A DNA stretch of 64,000 nt from an uncultured Flavobacteriales bacterium (GTDB lineage: Bacteria; Bacteroidota; Bacteroidia; Flavobacteriales_G; Salibacteraceae), in NCBI GenBank assembly GCA_943788725.1, contig CALSRJ010000003.1, positions 310,001 through 374,000 on the forward strand. The letters run 5' to 3'. Each line of letters opens with the position of its first letter. Position 1 is the stretch's first letter. Positions 44,141-54,291 of this stretch are shown one piece after another. A model generated the notes under the pieces. The model worked only from the letters and a program-made list of their open reading frames with translations, did not search any database and was not told the DNA's origin. Position numbers and translations under genes: made by a program.

Positions 44141-44725
44141 TTATTGAAAGAAGACTGCTCCCGTGCGTTTGGTGTATGTCTCGCCATTGGAGAGGGTAAC
44201 CTGTACTTCAACTTCAAAACCCAAGGTATCATTGTCTGGTTCGGCATTCAAATAGAGTTCATACCACTGTGTTCGAATATTCTCCTCTTGACCATCGATG
44301 AATGCATCGATGGTTGTGGTGTCCAGATCCGCTCGGATGCTGAACAAACCGGTGATGGTATCCCCTGCTTGGATGTCCTGATTGAAATCGTTGACGGTAG
44401 TGACAACGATGCTTTCAAAACGTTCATTCTTTGCTCCTAGGTCACCGGGTTCGGGGCATGAACAGGCCATGGCACTTTGGATGAATGGATTCGTGAACGA
44501 CATCGATGCAAGGTATTCTACCTCCAACGAGAGGGCGATTCCGGCATACTCATGCTTGGCAATCGGTTTATCCAGGTTGACAAATCCGCTCATCATTGAG
44601 ATGTGCCCGGTTTGTACATTGGATATGTCGAAGTATGGGTCTTCTATTTCTGGGCAGCGGCAACGGGTGCAGTTTGGAAGAAAGATGACTCCGCTGAAGA
44701 GGAGAAGAAGGAAGGTGCGTTTCAT
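44141..44725 (-). CDS. Hypothetical Cys-rich lipoprotein
   Basis: A 194-residue protein with a lipoprotein signal (MKRTFLLLLFSGVIFLPNC), followed by CRCPE and, later, CSCPEPG, so Cys are clustered. The rest is beta-rich with no motif I recognise. It is probably tethered in the periplasm or outer membrane. It stands alone, with 190 bp to carbonic anhydrase and 294 bp to the GreA-like gene. No function proposed. Confidence 0.65.
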   Translation of the reverse strand: MKRTFLLLLFSGVIFLPNCTRCRCPEIEDPYFDISNVQTGHISMMSGFVNLDKPIAKHEYAGIALSLEVEYLASMSFTNPFIQSAMACSCPEPGDLGAKNERFESIVVTTVNDFNQDIQAGDTITGLFSIRADLDTTTIDAFIDGQEENIRTQWYELYLNAEPDNDTLGFEVEVQVTLSNGETYTKRTGAVFFQ

Positions 44726-45019
44726 AGGCGTGGTGTCGGGTGCTTAACGGAGCTAGATGCACTTTTCTTGTCTGACGCTAAAATAATAACAGCGCCGCAG
44801 GGCTCACTGCTCCGATCGATTTTTCGGCAATGAAAGGCTTTGGGCTCGTTGTATAGCGCAAGAGAAATCAGCGGCTAAACTTTTGGGCGAAAAGCGAAAA
44901 TGCCTTGAAATCTTTTGCGCTGGTGGGCATTGGCCTCGGCCTCACTTCTCCAAACCAATCATCTGCTTATTCGCATGGCAGAAATGCATGCTCAAAATGC
45001 CCTATGCGTTGTCTTTCTC
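44726..45019. other. Intergenic stretch without visible features
   Basis: 294 nt between the lipoprotein start and the GreA-like stop. I see no tRNA, strong hairpin, conserved promoter match or repeat. The short plus-strand ORFs here look like chance frames. Confidence 0.5.
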
Positions 45020-45475
45020 CTAATAGATCTCCACGACGGTATGCGCCATGCCGTTGACCGAACAAGTTTCTCCTTTTCCAAGGTCCAGCAATTCTTTTCC
45101 CAGAGGGCTTTGCACAGAGATTCCCGTGACGGGCCAGTTTTCAACGACTACATTGCCAAAGGCGAGTCCTATGAACAAGTTATGACGTTGGGTTCGCACA
45201 ATGCATCCAGGTCCGACGATTTCTTGTGAAGGCTGACGCTCAAGAGCGTCGAGTTCATGCAGAAGGCGTTTTTCAGCATCTACTTGTTGCGAAAGGGTGG
45301 CCATTTCCATATGGGTCATTGCCCGCTCCGTATCGTGTTTGTCTCCGGCTGTGCTCTTCGCGTTGGACGCATTTGCGGATTGAAGTTCGAGCAGGCTTTC
45401 ACGCATCGTTGACAATCTAGCCAATAGATGCTGACGTACGCCTGCAATGACCGTCAATCTGTCTGGTGGATTCAT
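45020..45475 (-). CDS. GreA/GreB C-terminal-domain-like protein
   Basis: A 151-residue protein with an N-terminal helical region and a C-terminal half containing [16 protein letters not shown] and [18 protein letters not shown], which matches the FKBP-like C-terminal domain of Gre factors (SPLGxALLG). The acidic coiled-coil tip of real GreA is not obvious, so it may bind RNA polymerase without cleavage activity. The start overlaps the RluF stop by ATGA. A Gre-like role is inference. Confidence 0.65.
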   Translation of the reverse strand: MNPPDRLTVIAGVRQHLLARLSTMRESLLELQSANASNAKSTAGDKHDTERAMTHMEMATLSQQVDAEKRLLHELDALERQPSQEIVGPGCIVRTQRHNLFIGLAFGNVVVENWPVTGISVQSPLGKELLDLGKGETCSVNGMAHTVVEIY

Positions 45476-46353
45476 CTGCTACGGCCTTTGTTATTCCTGC
45501 CCTTAGGCTTAGGACGGGCGGTTCTTCCCTTTGCAGAGGCGAACTTCTTTTTGGGCCGATTCTCTTGACGGGGAGGTGTGGTTTTTTTCGGTTTAGACGA
45601 GGGTGATTTTTTCTTTGGCTTTGGATCTGCTGTCTTGCTTGAATCTTTCAGCACCTCTTCCATCTTCAACACTTCGTCTTCGGTGAAAGGGCGCCACTGT
45701 CCGCTACCCACGTCCAATGTCATGTGCATGATCCGTGTACGCTTCAGTTTCATCACTTCGTACCCAAAGTATTCGCACATTCTTCGGATCTGTCGATTCA
45801 TTCCTTGTGTCAAGGTGATGCGAAAGGTGAATGCAGCAATCTGTTCCACTTTACACTTTCGGGTGACCTTTCCGAGGATAGGCACGCCTGTACTCATCTT
45901 TTGGATAAAGTCGTCGGTGACGCGCTGGTCAACGGTCACCTCATATTCCTTCTCGTGATCGTTTCCGGCGCGTAGGATCTTGTTCACAATGTCTCCGTCG
46001 CTCGTCATGAAGATCAAGCCCTCGCTGTCCTTGTCTAGGCGACCGATTGGGAAAACACGCGTTGGGTAATTGACGTAGTCTACGATGTTATCCCGTTCTC
46101 CTTTGGTATCAGTGGTGGTCACGATGCCGGGAGGCTTGTTAAAGACTAGGTAGACCCTGTCCTCATGGTTGTTTTCTACTTCACGCCCGTCTACGCGCAC
46201 TTTGTCGTTGCGCTTCACGCGTTGGCCGGTAGACGGATTTTTGCCGTTGATGCTGACACGGCCAAGTTCCACTAAGCGGTCGGCTTCCCTGCGTGAACAG
46301 ATGCCAGCTTCGCTTAGGAATTTATTGATCCGTATGCCCTCGTTTCCACTCAT
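45472..46353 (-). CDS. rluF: RluF-like 23S rRNA pseudouridine synthase with basic tail
   Basis: A 293-residue enzyme; start set at ATG 46353 rather than the upstream GTG. An S4 RNA-binding domain ([20 protein letters not shown]) is followed by the catalytic [10 protein letters not shown] with its Asp. [20 protein letters not shown] is the C-terminal RluB/F motif. Residues from about 245 on form a Lys/Arg/Pro-rich tail that probably binds rRNA. The MKLKRTRI run favours RluF over RluB. Lies between an ABC exporter gene (39 bp upstream) and the GreA-like gene (ATGA overlap). Confidence 0.88.
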   Translation of the reverse strand: MSGNEGIRINKFLSEAGICSRREADRLVELGRVSINGKNPSTGQRVKRNDKVRVDGREVENNHEDRVYLVFNKPPGIVTTTDTKGERDNIVDYVNYPTRVFPIGRLDKDSEGLIFMTSDGDIVNKILRAGNDHEKEYEVTVDQRVTDDFIQKMSTGVPILGKVTRKCKVEQIAAFTFRITLTQGMNRQIRRMCEYFGYEVMKLKRTRIMHMTLDVGSGQWRPFTEDEVLKMEEVLKDSSKTADPKPKKKSPSSKPKKTTPPRQENRPKKKFASAKGRTARPKPKGRNNKGRSR

Positions 46354-46392
46354 GAATTGCGGCCATGAAAGTAGCACTAATTGGCACGCACA

Positions 46393-48222
46393 TTATTGGT
46401 ACCCTGCCGCCTGCAGGTTAAAGAGCTCAGCGTAGAGGAGGTCATTCTTGATCAAATCTTCATGTGTGCCAATTTCAAGCACTTTTCCATCCTGCAGTAC
46501 CATGATCCGATCGGCGATACGCACTGTGCTGAATCGGTGTGAGATAATGACTGCCGTTTTACCGATGGTCAGTTTAATGAATCGATCGAAAGCCTCCGTC
46601 TCGGCGCGTGCATCCAGGGCAGAAGTCGGCTCATCCAAGATCATCACTTGAGCATCCTTCATGTAAGCCCTCGCAATTGCGATCTTCTGCCATTGTCCTC
46701 CAGAAAGGTCTTTACCTCGTTTGAATCGCTTGCCCAATTGTTGGTCAATGCCCTCTGGTAGCTCTGAGATTACCTGATCTGCCAGACTGCGTTGCGCTGC
46801 ATCGGTGATGCGCAATTCATTTTCAATTTCTTCAATGGCACCCACCGCGATGTTTTCGCGAAGCGTCAATTCAAATTTCACGAAGTCTTGGAAGATCACC
46901 CCGAAGTAGGCTTGATACTGATCAGCGTCGTATTGCTGAATCGGTATACCATCTAAAAGAATTTCTCCTTCCGTTGGAACATAAAAGCCCAGAAGTAACT
47001 TGATCAACGTTGTTTTTCCAGCGCCATTCTCTCCTACAAAGGCCAGTTTCTCTCCTGATTTCAAGGTAAAACTGACATTGCGAACGACCCATTTATCTGT
47101 GTTCGGATACTTAAATCCAACATCCTTGAAAGCAAATCCTTCTGAGATTTTTTCGGGCATGGGAAGCTTTGGCTCGTCGTTTTCATCGATAAAGCGCAGG
47201 TCGAGGAATTCGAAATAGTCTTGGAGGTAGAGGGCCCGTTCTGTGATGGAGGTGAACCGCGTGAAAAACCCTTGCAATTTGCTCCGGAGTCGGTTGAAGG
47301 AGCCGGATAAAAAGGTGAGGTCTCCAAGGCTGAAAACACCTATCACGGTGCGGTAAACAATCAGAACGTAGGCTCCATAATACGTGCCTGTGCCTACGAT
47401 ATTGAAGAATGAGCCCCACCGAGCGCGTTGGCCTGCGAGCTTTTTACTAGCGATGTAGTAGATATTGGATAGTTCTTTGAACCGATCTGCGATGTAGCCA
47501 GAGAGAGCGAAAAGCTTCACTTCTTTTGCCGTGATGTCGCTCGCCCCAGCGTATCGCAGGTAATCCAATTCGCGGCGTTCCTGTGTCCAGCTGCGTGCTA
47601 GGGAGTAGCTCGTACCGCTGAACTTTATCTCGTTCATGATGGTCGGAACTACGGAGATGACTAAGAGTAGTATCAGCCATGGCTCAAAGACGATTACACC
47701 GCCGAGTAATGACACGATGACGATGATGTCTTCTCCTTGGGTAAGGACATTGGACATCAAGCCTACGCGTCCTGTAGTTTGCTGACGCGCTCGCTCGAGC
47801 TTGTCATAGAATTCAGAGTCTTCTAATTGAGAAAGCTTGATTTCCGCCGTTTTTCGAATGATGGTGACCGATGACTTGATCGAATACTGGTCTCCGAGTA
47901 GGGCGTCAGTGTAGGATATGCCCCGACGCAACAGATCTGACCCAATTGCCAAAGCGAACTCGGTTGCAATCAAGATCCACATGTGGTCAAGATCTTTGGT
48001 TTCTAGAGCGATCTGAAGCACTACTTCGTCGACGATCAGCTTGCCTACGTACAACATACCCAAAGGAAGAAAGGCGCTGATAACGCGGCCGATCAGGTTG
48101 GTGTAGAAGAGGGATGGGTTGACCGCGCTGATCTCTCTAAAGAATCGAGGAATAAACTTCAGAGAAGCGAAGCTTTCACGAAAATTGATCTTCTGAGGTT
48201 CGAGGGTGCGTCGTTTTGCCAT
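46393..48222 (-). CDS. ABC exporter, fused permease and ATPase
   Basis: A 609-residue half-transporter with about six transmembrane helices in residues 40-330 and a C-terminal ATPase. Walker A is GENGAGKTTLIKLL, the signature is LSGGQWQKIAIARAY, and Walker B is VMILDEPTSALD, followed by the H-loop IISHRF. It should act as a dimer exporting lipid, peptide or drug. No substrate clue; it is 77 bp after the PDZ-hydrolase gene and 39 bp before rluF. Confidence 0.9.
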   Translation of the reverse strand: MAKRRTLEPQKINFRESFASLKFIPRFFREISAVNPSLFYTNLIGRVISAFLPLGMLYVGKLIVDEVVLQIALETKDLDHMWILIATEFALAIGSDLLRRGISYTDALLGDQYSIKSSVTIIRKTAEIKLSQLEDSEFYDKLERARQQTTGRVGLMSNVLTQGEDIIVIVSLLGGVIVFEPWLILLLVISVVPTIMNEIKFSGTSYSLARSWTQERRELDYLRYAGASDITAKEVKLFALSGYIADRFKELSNIYYIASKKLAGQRARWGSFFNIVGTGTYYGAYVLIVYRTVIGVFSLGDLTFLSGSFNRLRSKLQGFFTRFTSITERALYLQDYFEFLDLRFIDENDEPKLPMPEKISEGFAFKDVGFKYPNTDKWVVRNVSFTLKSGEKLAFVGENGAGKTTLIKLLLGFYVPTEGEILLDGIPIQQYDADQYQAYFGVIFQDFVKFELTLRENIAVGAIEEIENELRITDAAQRSLADQVISELPEGIDQQLGKRFKRGKDLSGGQWQKIAIARAYMKDAQVMILDEPTSALDARAETEAFDRFIKLTIGKTAVIISHRFSTVRIADRIMVLQDGKVLEIGTHEDLIKNDLLYAELFNLQAAGYQ

Positions 48223-48299
48223 TGATTAGTGTTAGGCAAAAAGTTGGCCATCGCTTCACTTCTGCCATTACGGCACGGACTTTTTTCAAAAGGGGCGAA

Positions 48300-49670
48300 T
48301 TATCTGAATCTATCCATCCAGGTGATGGCCTTAGCGGCGACACCTTCGTGGTAGGCTTCTCGAAGGTATTTTCCGTATTGCCCAGAGTTCAAAGCTTCCA
48401 TTTGTTCGTCCATGGTTTCGAAGTTGACAAAACCGTGATCTGCGTTTGGAATGATGGCATACTCGGCGTGGTTTGGATGAACAGAATTTACGGTTCGCGC
48501 AATGGCTTTTACGTGATCCGAATTCAAGGCCTGGATGTCGAACTCTCCGTAGATCGCCAGTACGTTGCCTTTATAATTCAACCAAGCTTCGGTGATGTTT
48601 TGCTCGTTCAGCGTTTGCCAGAATACCATGTGCCTTCCGATGTATTGATCTTCTTTGATTCCTTCGGTTGTCTCTTCGTACGCTATAAACGCTGCATGTC
48701 GTTCGAGCAGTGTTTCTGAGGACACTTTATTAAAGAGGAAATCATAGTGAAACGGAATGGCCAGTCTAGATACCTCTTCGACCCGTTCAAATGAATTGCC
48801 GAACAGTTCTGCTTGAACGCGCGTCATTTCAATCATGTATTCGTACCAAGACTTGATGGCTGTGCCGTAGGTCATGACGCCCTTGGGCTGCATTTCAGCG
48901 GCGAGAATGGGTGCTACAATTCCGCCCATGGAATGCCCGAACAAGAAGATGTTGCTCGCGTCAATGTCATCGCGCTTTGCGAGTGCCTTGCATCCTTCTG
49001 TAAATGCTTTCAACTCAACATCAAAGCCAGTGGTTTGACAAGGCGTGTCGGATTTGCTGTCCCCAACTCCGGGTTTGTCCACACGAAAGACGGCATAACC
49101 CGCCTTTACAAAGTCGTCCATGATTCTGCGAAGCGTGATGTTTTGGCTGAAAGGAAACTCGGTAGTGGAGCAGGTGTAGCCTTGTATGAAGAAAACAACC
49201 GGAGGCTTGGTTTTCCCTTCGGGGAGCATCATGATCGAACGGAGGGAGGTTCCATCGTAGTCTACTTGTCCGTAAGTCACACTGCCGTATTCGCTGGTTT
49301 CCAATGGTCGTCCCAAAATCTTTCCACTTTGTTGCATGCTTTTCCCTGCGCGTAACCATTTCAATACCACTTCATCTCCAGCTTCGTAAGATGCGATGAT
49401 CTCTGTAACGAGCCTTGGCTCTACGGCATCCTTATCGTCGATGGATAAGAGGATGTCTCCGCTTTCCATTCCCAACTCACTAGCTGTTGAGTTGGGGAAT
49501 ACACGTCCGGCTAGCACTCCGTTTCTATATCCGAGCTCTGACAAACGAAGGGAGTCAGGAACGGGCTGCATCTGGATGCCCAAGAAGGCACTGCGCTTTA
49601 AGGTTTGTGCTCCCCCTAGGTTGGGAAGAAAGAAGAACAGAGCAAGGAATACAGAGATGTAAATTTTCAT
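48300..49670 (-). CDS. Exported alpha/beta hydrolase with N-terminal PDZ domain
   Basis: A 456-residue protein. The start at ATG 49670 gives the signal MKIYISVFLALFFFLPNLGGAQ; the track start is 18 codons upstream. Residues 25-110 resemble a PDZ domain (AGRVFPNSTASELGMESGDILLSIDD). The rest is an alpha/beta hydrolase with GHSMGG holding the Ser nucleophile and IPNADHGF the His. The PDZ could bind peptide C-termini and deliver them to the hydrolase. Probably a periplasmic esterase or peptidase. Confidence 0.8.
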   Translation of the reverse strand: MKIYISVFLALFFFLPNLGGAQTLKRSAFLGIQMQPVPDSLRLSELGYRNGVLAGRVFPNSTASELGMESGDILLSIDDKDAVEPRLVTEIIASYEAGDEVVLKWLRAGKSMQQSGKILGRPLETSEYGSVTYGQVDYDGTSLRSIMMLPEGKTKPPVVFFIQGYTCSTTEFPFSQNITLRRIMDDFVKAGYAVFRVDKPGVGDSKSDTPCQTTGFDVELKAFTEGCKALAKRDDIDASNIFLFGHSMGGIVAPILAAEMQPKGVMTYGTAIKSWYEYMIEMTRVQAELFGNSFERVEEVSRLAIPFHYDFLFNKVSSETLLERHAAFIAYEETTEGIKEDQYIGRHMVFWQTLNEQNITEAWLNYKGNVLAIYGEFDIQALNSDHVKAIARTVNSVHPNHAEYAIIPNADHGFVNFETMDEQMEALNSGQYGKYLREAYHEGVAAKAITWMDRFR

Positions 49671-49818
49671 GGCGCAACCATTTGATAAACAAGAATAGCA
49701 TTTTGAATCGCTGACGATAACCACTCCTTGACGACTCGTGAGAATTGATGTGAAAGCTCGTCAAGAGGCCAGGACGTTAACCACCTGTTAATCGAACATC
49801 CTGTCGACGCAGAGGTTT

Positions 49819-49826
49819 TATTTTTG
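49819..49826 (+). promoter_or_regulatory. Bacteroidota-type -7 element before the BT_3928-like gene
   Basis: TATTTTTG is a full TAnnTTTG match ending 21 nt before ATG 49848. A clear TTG -33 element is missing. It overlaps the track's TTG start, which supports the ATG start. Confidence 0.45.
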
Positions 49827-49847
49827 TCATCCAACAAAGACACGAAC

Positions 49848-51194
49848 ATGCTAAACCGTATTTCAAGACTTCTTGTAGGTTCCCTCTTCATTGTATCGGG
49901 ATTGATCAAGGCCAATGACCCCATAGGTTTTTCTTATAAAATGAACGACTATTTCGCTCCTGGCGTGTTGAATATGCCTTGGGCAGATGCCTGGGCACTT
50001 GAATTGAGCGTATTGGTTTGTGTAGCGGAGATCGTGCTGGGTGTAGCTGTTCTCTTTGGGGCTCGGATGCGACTTGCTGGCTGGTCTTTGCTGATTTTGA
50101 TGGTGTTTTTCACCTTTCTTACCGGGTATACGGCCATTGCCAATTGGTTATTTGATAACCCAGAAGCTGGCATCACAGGAGCTATGGAAGGACTGTTCGG
50201 CTTCGTGATACGAGAGGACTATAGCTACATGAAAGATTGCGGCTGCTTTGGGGATGCCATCAAGCTCAATCCATGGGAGTCCTTTGTGAAAGATTTGGTG
50301 CTTTTGGTTTTCACCCTTGTGATATTCAAGCACCGCAATACCACCAAACCATCGGAGTTAAGGACGGACCTCGTCAACCTAGGTATTTCTCTTCTGTTGA
50401 TTTCAGGTTTTGCATTGGGTATGCTAGGGTGGTCCTTTCCCATTTGGTTCTCATTGGTCACATTTGGGGTACTCCTAGGTATCAAACAATTCATGACCCA
50501 CGCCAACCGTGATTGGATCATGGCTGCGGGTGCGACGTTGATCAGTTTTGGTTTTTCTTATTACTGCATTGAACACCTTCCGGTCAAGGATTTTAGACCC
50601 TATAAGATTGGGAACAACATTGCAGAACTCAAAGAATGTCCACCAGACGCGCCTAAAGATGTTTACGAGGATACATGGTATTACAAAGTGAATGGTGAAG
50701 TCAAATCTTACACTACCGAGGAAGAACCCTGGAATATCGAGGGCGCTGAATTCGTTGATCGAGAGACGGAATTGATCTTCAAAGGCTGCGAACCTCCCAT
50801 TCATGATTTCGTGCTGGAAGACTTCGATGGAAATGGCTTGACGGATGACATTCTCGCCGAACGTTTCATTTTCCTCGCCGTCAGCTATGACATCAAAAAG
50901 GCCAATCAGGATGCGCAGGCGGCGTTCAATGCAGTGAATGACGGAGCGATGAACGATCCAGACGGAGGTCCTTATATGTATGGCTTGGCAGCCAATTCCT
51001 ACGAAGAAGTGGAGCCTTTTCGCCACGATAATCAAGTTACCTATGATGTCTTGACGGGTGATGCAACCATGTTAAAGACCATCATTCGCTCAAATCCCGG
51101 TCTTATTCTGCTGAAGGAAGGGACGGTGATCGGCAAGTGGCATTACAATGATGTTCCAAGCTACGACGAGATCAAGTCGACCCTTCTGAAATAG
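49848..51194 (+). CDS. BT_3928-like protein: DoxX/MauE-type membrane domain plus C-terminal domain
   Basis: A 448-residue protein from ATG 49848. The N-terminal 140 residues form a four-helix DoxX/MauE-like domain (LVGSLFIVSGLIKANDPIGF), followed by KDCGCFGD, the paired-Cys motif seen in MauE-type proteins, and then more helices. The C-terminal 180 residues look thioredoxin-like in fold but lack a CxxC. A role in periplasmic redox or membrane quinone chemistry is possible but not shown. The tpiA gene follows after 51 bp on the same strand. Confidence 0.78.
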   Translation: MLNRISRLLVGSLFIVSGLIKANDPIGFSYKMNDYFAPGVLNMPWADAWALELSVLVCVAEIVLGVAVLFGARMRLAGWSLLILMVFFTFLTGYTAIANWLFDNPEAGITGAMEGLFGFVIREDYSYMKDCGCFGDAIKLNPWESFVKDLVLLVFTLVIFKHRNTTKPSELRTDLVNLGISLLLISGFALGMLGWSFPIWFSLVTFGVLLGIKQFMTHANRDWIMAAGATLISFGFSYYCIEHLPVKDFRPYKIGNNIAELKECPPDAPKDVYEDTWYYKVNGEVKSYTTEEEPWNIEGAEFVDRETELIFKGCEPPIHDFVLEDFDGNGLTDDILAERFIFLAVSYDIKKANQDAQAAFNAVNDGAMNDPDGGPYMYGLAANSYEEVEPFRHDNQVTYDVLTGDATMLKTIIRSNPGLILLKEGTVIGKWHYNDVPSYDEIKSTLLK

Positions 51195-51245
51195 TATTGC
51201 CCATCTTTTGTCTGCCAACTCGCATGCGCGTTTTAATATTGCACT

Positions 51246-52007
51246 ATGCGAAGACGACTGATAGCAGGCAATTGGAAGATGAACACACACTGGAACGAAG
51301 CTTTGACGCTCGTAGCCGAGTTGGTGCATACAGAAGCACAAGAGAATTGGGCGGATACGGACGTTGCCATCTTTCCCCCATCCCTTTATTCAAGGCATGC
51401 GATTGAATTCATCCAGAATGCCAAAAGTGGCATTGCTGTGGGTGTCCAAAATTGTGCATCTACCGAGAATGGCGCTTATACGGGTGAACTCTCAGCGAGC
51501 ATGATCCGTGAAATAGGGGCAAAGGCTGTGCTCATTGGTCATTCTGAACGACGGGAGTATTTCCAAGAGACCAACGAGACACTTCTCGCTAAGACAAAAC
51601 TTGCTTTAAGTGCCCAGCTGACGCCTTACTTCTGTTGCGGAGAACTCCTTCAGGATAGAAAATCAGACCAGCACAAGGAGGTAGTGACGCGACAGCTTTC
51701 TAGCACTGTATTGACCTTGTCTAAAGAAGACATGCTGACGACCGTGATTGCCTACGAACCTGTATGGGCCATAGGAACCGGGGAAACGGCTAGTCCTGAA
51801 CAAGCGCAAGAGATGCATGCTTTGATCCGTCAACTTATTGCTGATGCTTTCGGTCGAGAAGTTGCCGATGTCGTGCGTATTCTCTACGGAGGAAGCATGA
51901 AGCCTGACAACGCGGACGCATTGCTCTCTCAGCCAGATGTAGATGGAGGTCTCATCGGTGGAGCTTCTTTAAAAGCTGCTGATTTCAGCGCAATCATTCG
52001 CGCTTAA
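51246..52007 (+). CDS. tpiA: Triosephosphate isomerase
   Basis: A 253-residue TIM. RRRLIAGNWKMN has the substrate Asn and Lys, LIGHSERRE the catalytic His, and VIAYEPVWAIGTG the catalytic Glu. The phosphate loop is ILYGGSMKPDN. It interconverts DHAP and glyceraldehyde-3-phosphate in glycolysis and gluconeogenesis. Full length with no unusual features; ends 2 bp before the convergent floA gene. Confidence 0.97.
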   Translation: MRRRLIAGNWKMNTHWNEALTLVAELVHTEAQENWADTDVAIFPPSLYSRHAIEFIQNAKSGIAVGVQNCASTENGAYTGELSASMIREIGAKAVLIGHSERREYFQETNETLLAKTKLALSAQLTPYFCCGELLQDRKSDQHKEVVTRQLSSTVLTLSKEDMLTTVIAYEPVWAIGTGETASPEQAQEMHALIRQLIADAFGREVADVVRILYGGSMKPDNADALLSQPDVDGGLIGGASLKAADFSAIIRA

Positions 52008-52009
52008 TT

Positions 52010-53029
52010 TTAGCTATCTCCTTTTCCTTTATTTCCAAGGGTGCTACCGCCTAATGGACCCTTGTCCTTTGGCTTTGCGATGTTCTCGCGCATTTCAGTA
52101 TCTGCCATGATATTGCGATAGCGCTGATAATCCATAATGCCGAGGTTTCCACTTCTGAATGCTTCGGCGATGGCCTTTGGAATTTCGGCTTCGGCTTCGA
52201 TTACGCGAGCTTTAGCCTCCTGGGCTTTAGCTTTCATTTCTTGCTCAAGGGCTACCGCCATTGCGCGGCGTTCTTCGGCGCGTGCTTGGGCAATGTTCTT
52301 GTCGGCTTCTGCTTGGTCTATCTGAAGTTCTGCCCCGATGTTTTTCCCGATGTCAACGTCTGCGATGTCGATCGAAAGGATTTCAAATGCCGTTCCTGAA
52401 TCCAATCCACGTGCGAGCACAACCTTAGAAATGCTATCAGGGTTTTCAAGGACTTTCTTGTGGCTCTCGGCCGAACCAATAGAAGTAACGATACCTTCGC
52501 CCACACGGGCTAGAATCGTGTCTTCTCCGGCACCACCCACCAATTGGTTGATGTTGGCGCGCACGGTAACCCTTGCTTTAGCAATGAGCTGAATACCATC
52601 TTTGGCAACCGCTGTTACCGGAGGCGTATCGATCACTTTTGGATTCACGCTCATGGTCACCGCTTCAAACACATCACGTCCCGCGAGGTCGATCGCCGTT
52701 GCCATGTTGAAGTCGAGTGGGATGTTTGCCTTGTCAGCTGAAATAAGGGCGTTGACGACGTTCTGGACGTGTCCACCCGCCAGGAAGTGGGCTTCCATCT
52801 TGTCTGAACTGATTTCAATTCCTGCTTTTTTCGCATTGATCATCGCGTTTACGATGATGCTAGGTGGCACCTTTCTCCAACGCATGAAGATCAAGTCGAT
52901 CAGCGAAACTTTGGTAGTGGTTAAAACTGCTTGAAACCACAATCCAACAGGTACAAAATAGAGGAGTACCCAAAGTCCAACGATGGAGAGGATGACAACG
53001 AGAATCAATAGGCCTATTCCTTCTAACAT
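52010..53029 (-). CDS. floA: Flotillin-like protein FloA (SPFH, UPF0365)
   Basis: A 339-residue membrane protein. It has an N-terminal hydrophobic hairpin ([28 protein letters not shown]), an SPFH domain ([37 protein letters not shown]) and a long Ala/Glu-rich helix ([20 protein letters not shown]). FloA organises membrane microdomains. It starts 3 bp after the NfeD stop, and NfeD is its usual partner, so the two probably act together. Last of a four-gene operon. Confidence 0.93.
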   Translation of the reverse strand: MLEGIGLLILVVILSIVGLWVLLYFVPVGLWFQAVLTTTKVSLIDLIFMRWRKVPPSIIVNAMINAKKAGIEISSDKMEAHFLAGGHVQNVVNALISADKANIPLDFNMATAIDLAGRDVFEAVTMSVNPKVIDTPPVTAVAKDGIQLIAKARVTVRANINQLVGGAGEDTILARVGEGIVTSIGSAESHKKVLENPDSISKVVLARGLDSGTAFEILSIDIADVDIGKNIGAELQIDQAEADKNIAQARAEERRAMAVALEQEMKAKAQEAKARVIEAEAEIPKAIAEAFRSGNLGIMDYQRYRNIMADTEMRENIAKPKDKGPLGGSTLGNKGKGDS

Positions 53030-53032
53030 GTG

Positions 53033-53491
53033 TTATTTCTTTATTACTGTGATCTTGGTTCCTTCAATGTTAGTGATTTCAACCGAGGAATGTGCGTCGA
53101 TGTACTCACCCTTTGAGCTCACCTCGTAGAAGTGTTCGTTGAACATCGCTTTTCCCATAGGATTCAATCGACTAATAGCCTCACCAACGTCACCCACAGC
53201 TAATCCTTCCGTGGGGCGATCCACTTTGGAGTCGATGCCTGATTTCAAACTAAGCTTTTGCCAAGTCTTTGCTCGAAAGGCCAGAAGGACTAGGCCAATC
53301 GATATGAGCCCGGTGGCGGCTAGGGTATAATTTCCGAAGGCAGGACTCACGTTATAGGCTAAAAAGAGGCAAGCCAACATCAATACGGCTCCTGCAATGC
53401 CAGGTATTCCTACCCCTGGAACCAGAAAGATTTCGATGAGCACCAGACCAATCGCAATGACCAATAAAAGGATGATGATGGTTGGGCTCAT
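53033..53491 (-). CDS. NfeD family membrane protein
   Basis: A 152-residue protein with three or four hydrophobic segments followed by a soluble OB-fold-like domain (GEAISRLNPMGKAMFNEHFYEV, then SKGEYIDAHSSVEITNIEG). This is the short NfeD form without the N-terminal ClpP-like protease. NfeD and flotillin genes are commonly paired and thought to act together in membrane organisation. It is 8 bp after the M48 gene and 3 bp before floA. Confidence 0.88.
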   Translation of the reverse strand: MSPTIIILLLVIAIGLVLIEIFLVPGVGIPGIAGAVLMLACLFLAYNVSPAFGNYTLAATGLISIGLVLLAFRAKTWQKLSLKSGIDSKVDRPTEGLAVGDVGEAISRLNPMGKAMFNEHFYEVSSKGEYIDAHSSVEITNIEGTKITVIKK

Positions 53492-53499
53492 GAGGCTTG

Positions 53500-54291
53500 T
53501 TATTTCTTGTAGTATTTCATCGCCTCTGGCATGAATTCTTCGAGGTCGGCAATCCGGGTCTCGTCGCTAGGATGCGTACTCAAAAATTCTGGTGGTTTCT
53601 GTCCGCCAAGTGCTGCCATGCGTTTCCAAAACTCCACGGCCTCCTGAGGGTTGTATCCTGCCATTGCCATGAAGATCAATCCCATTTTATCTGCCTCTGA
53701 TTCGTGGGTTCGCGAGAATTTGAGCATACCCAATTGGCTGCCGACGCCGAAAGATTGTAGCAGCAGTCCTTGTGCCAGTTCTGGTTGTTCTGACAAGGCA
53801 ACCGAAAGTCCAATACCACCTGCCTGAACGATGAGTCCTTGGCTCATGCGCTCGTTTCCGTGGCGTGCCACAGCATGGGCTATTTCGTGTCCCATAACAA
53901 CAGCGATGCCGCTTGCTGTTTTGGTAATGGGTAAGATGCCTGTGTAGAAGACTACTTTCCCACCAGGCATGCACCAAGCATTGACTGTTGGGTCATCTAC
54001 GACATTAAATTCCCACTCAAAGCCTTTTATGCGCTTCGATTGTCCTTTGTCGTGGAGGAATTTTTCCACTGACTTGGAAATCTTATCTCCAACTTCCCGA
54101 ACATTTCTAGTGTCTTGGTTTCCGTTGGCCAATGCTTTGTTTTCGGAAAGGAAAGTTTGGTATGCCGTAAGACTCATTGACATGAGTTGGCTTTCGGGAA
54201 GCATGTTCATTTGCCTTCTTCCAGTGATCGGAACCTTAGAGCAGGAGATCAAGAAGAGGGTTAAGCCTAGGATGGAAAAGAATCTTTTCAT
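53500..54291 (-). CDS. M48 family metalloprotease lipoprotein (LoiP/BepA-like)
   Basis: A 263-residue lipoprotein; start at ATG 54291, which overlaps the ClpS stop (ATGA). The signal MKRFFSILGLTLFLISC has its lipobox Cys at 17. The zinc motif is HEIAHAVARH (HExxH at 135-139) and ESEADKMGLIFMAMAGY contains the third ligand. It is likely a periplasmic endopeptidase handling misfolded outer-membrane proteins, by analogy with LoiP and BepA. Second gene of the clpS operon. Confidence 0.9.
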   Translation of the reverse strand: MKRFFSILGLTLFLISCSKVPITGRRQMNMLPESQLMSMSLTAYQTFLSENKALANGNQDTRNVREVGDKISKSVEKFLHDKGQSKRIKGFEWEFNVVDDPTVNAWCMPGGKVVFYTGILPITKTASGIAVVMGHEIAHAVARHGNERMSQGLIVQAGGIGLSVALSEQPELAQGLLLQSFGVGSQLGMLKFSRTHESEADKMGLIFMAMAGYNPQEAVEFWKRMAALGGQKPPEFLSTHPSDETRIADLEEFMPEAMKYYKK

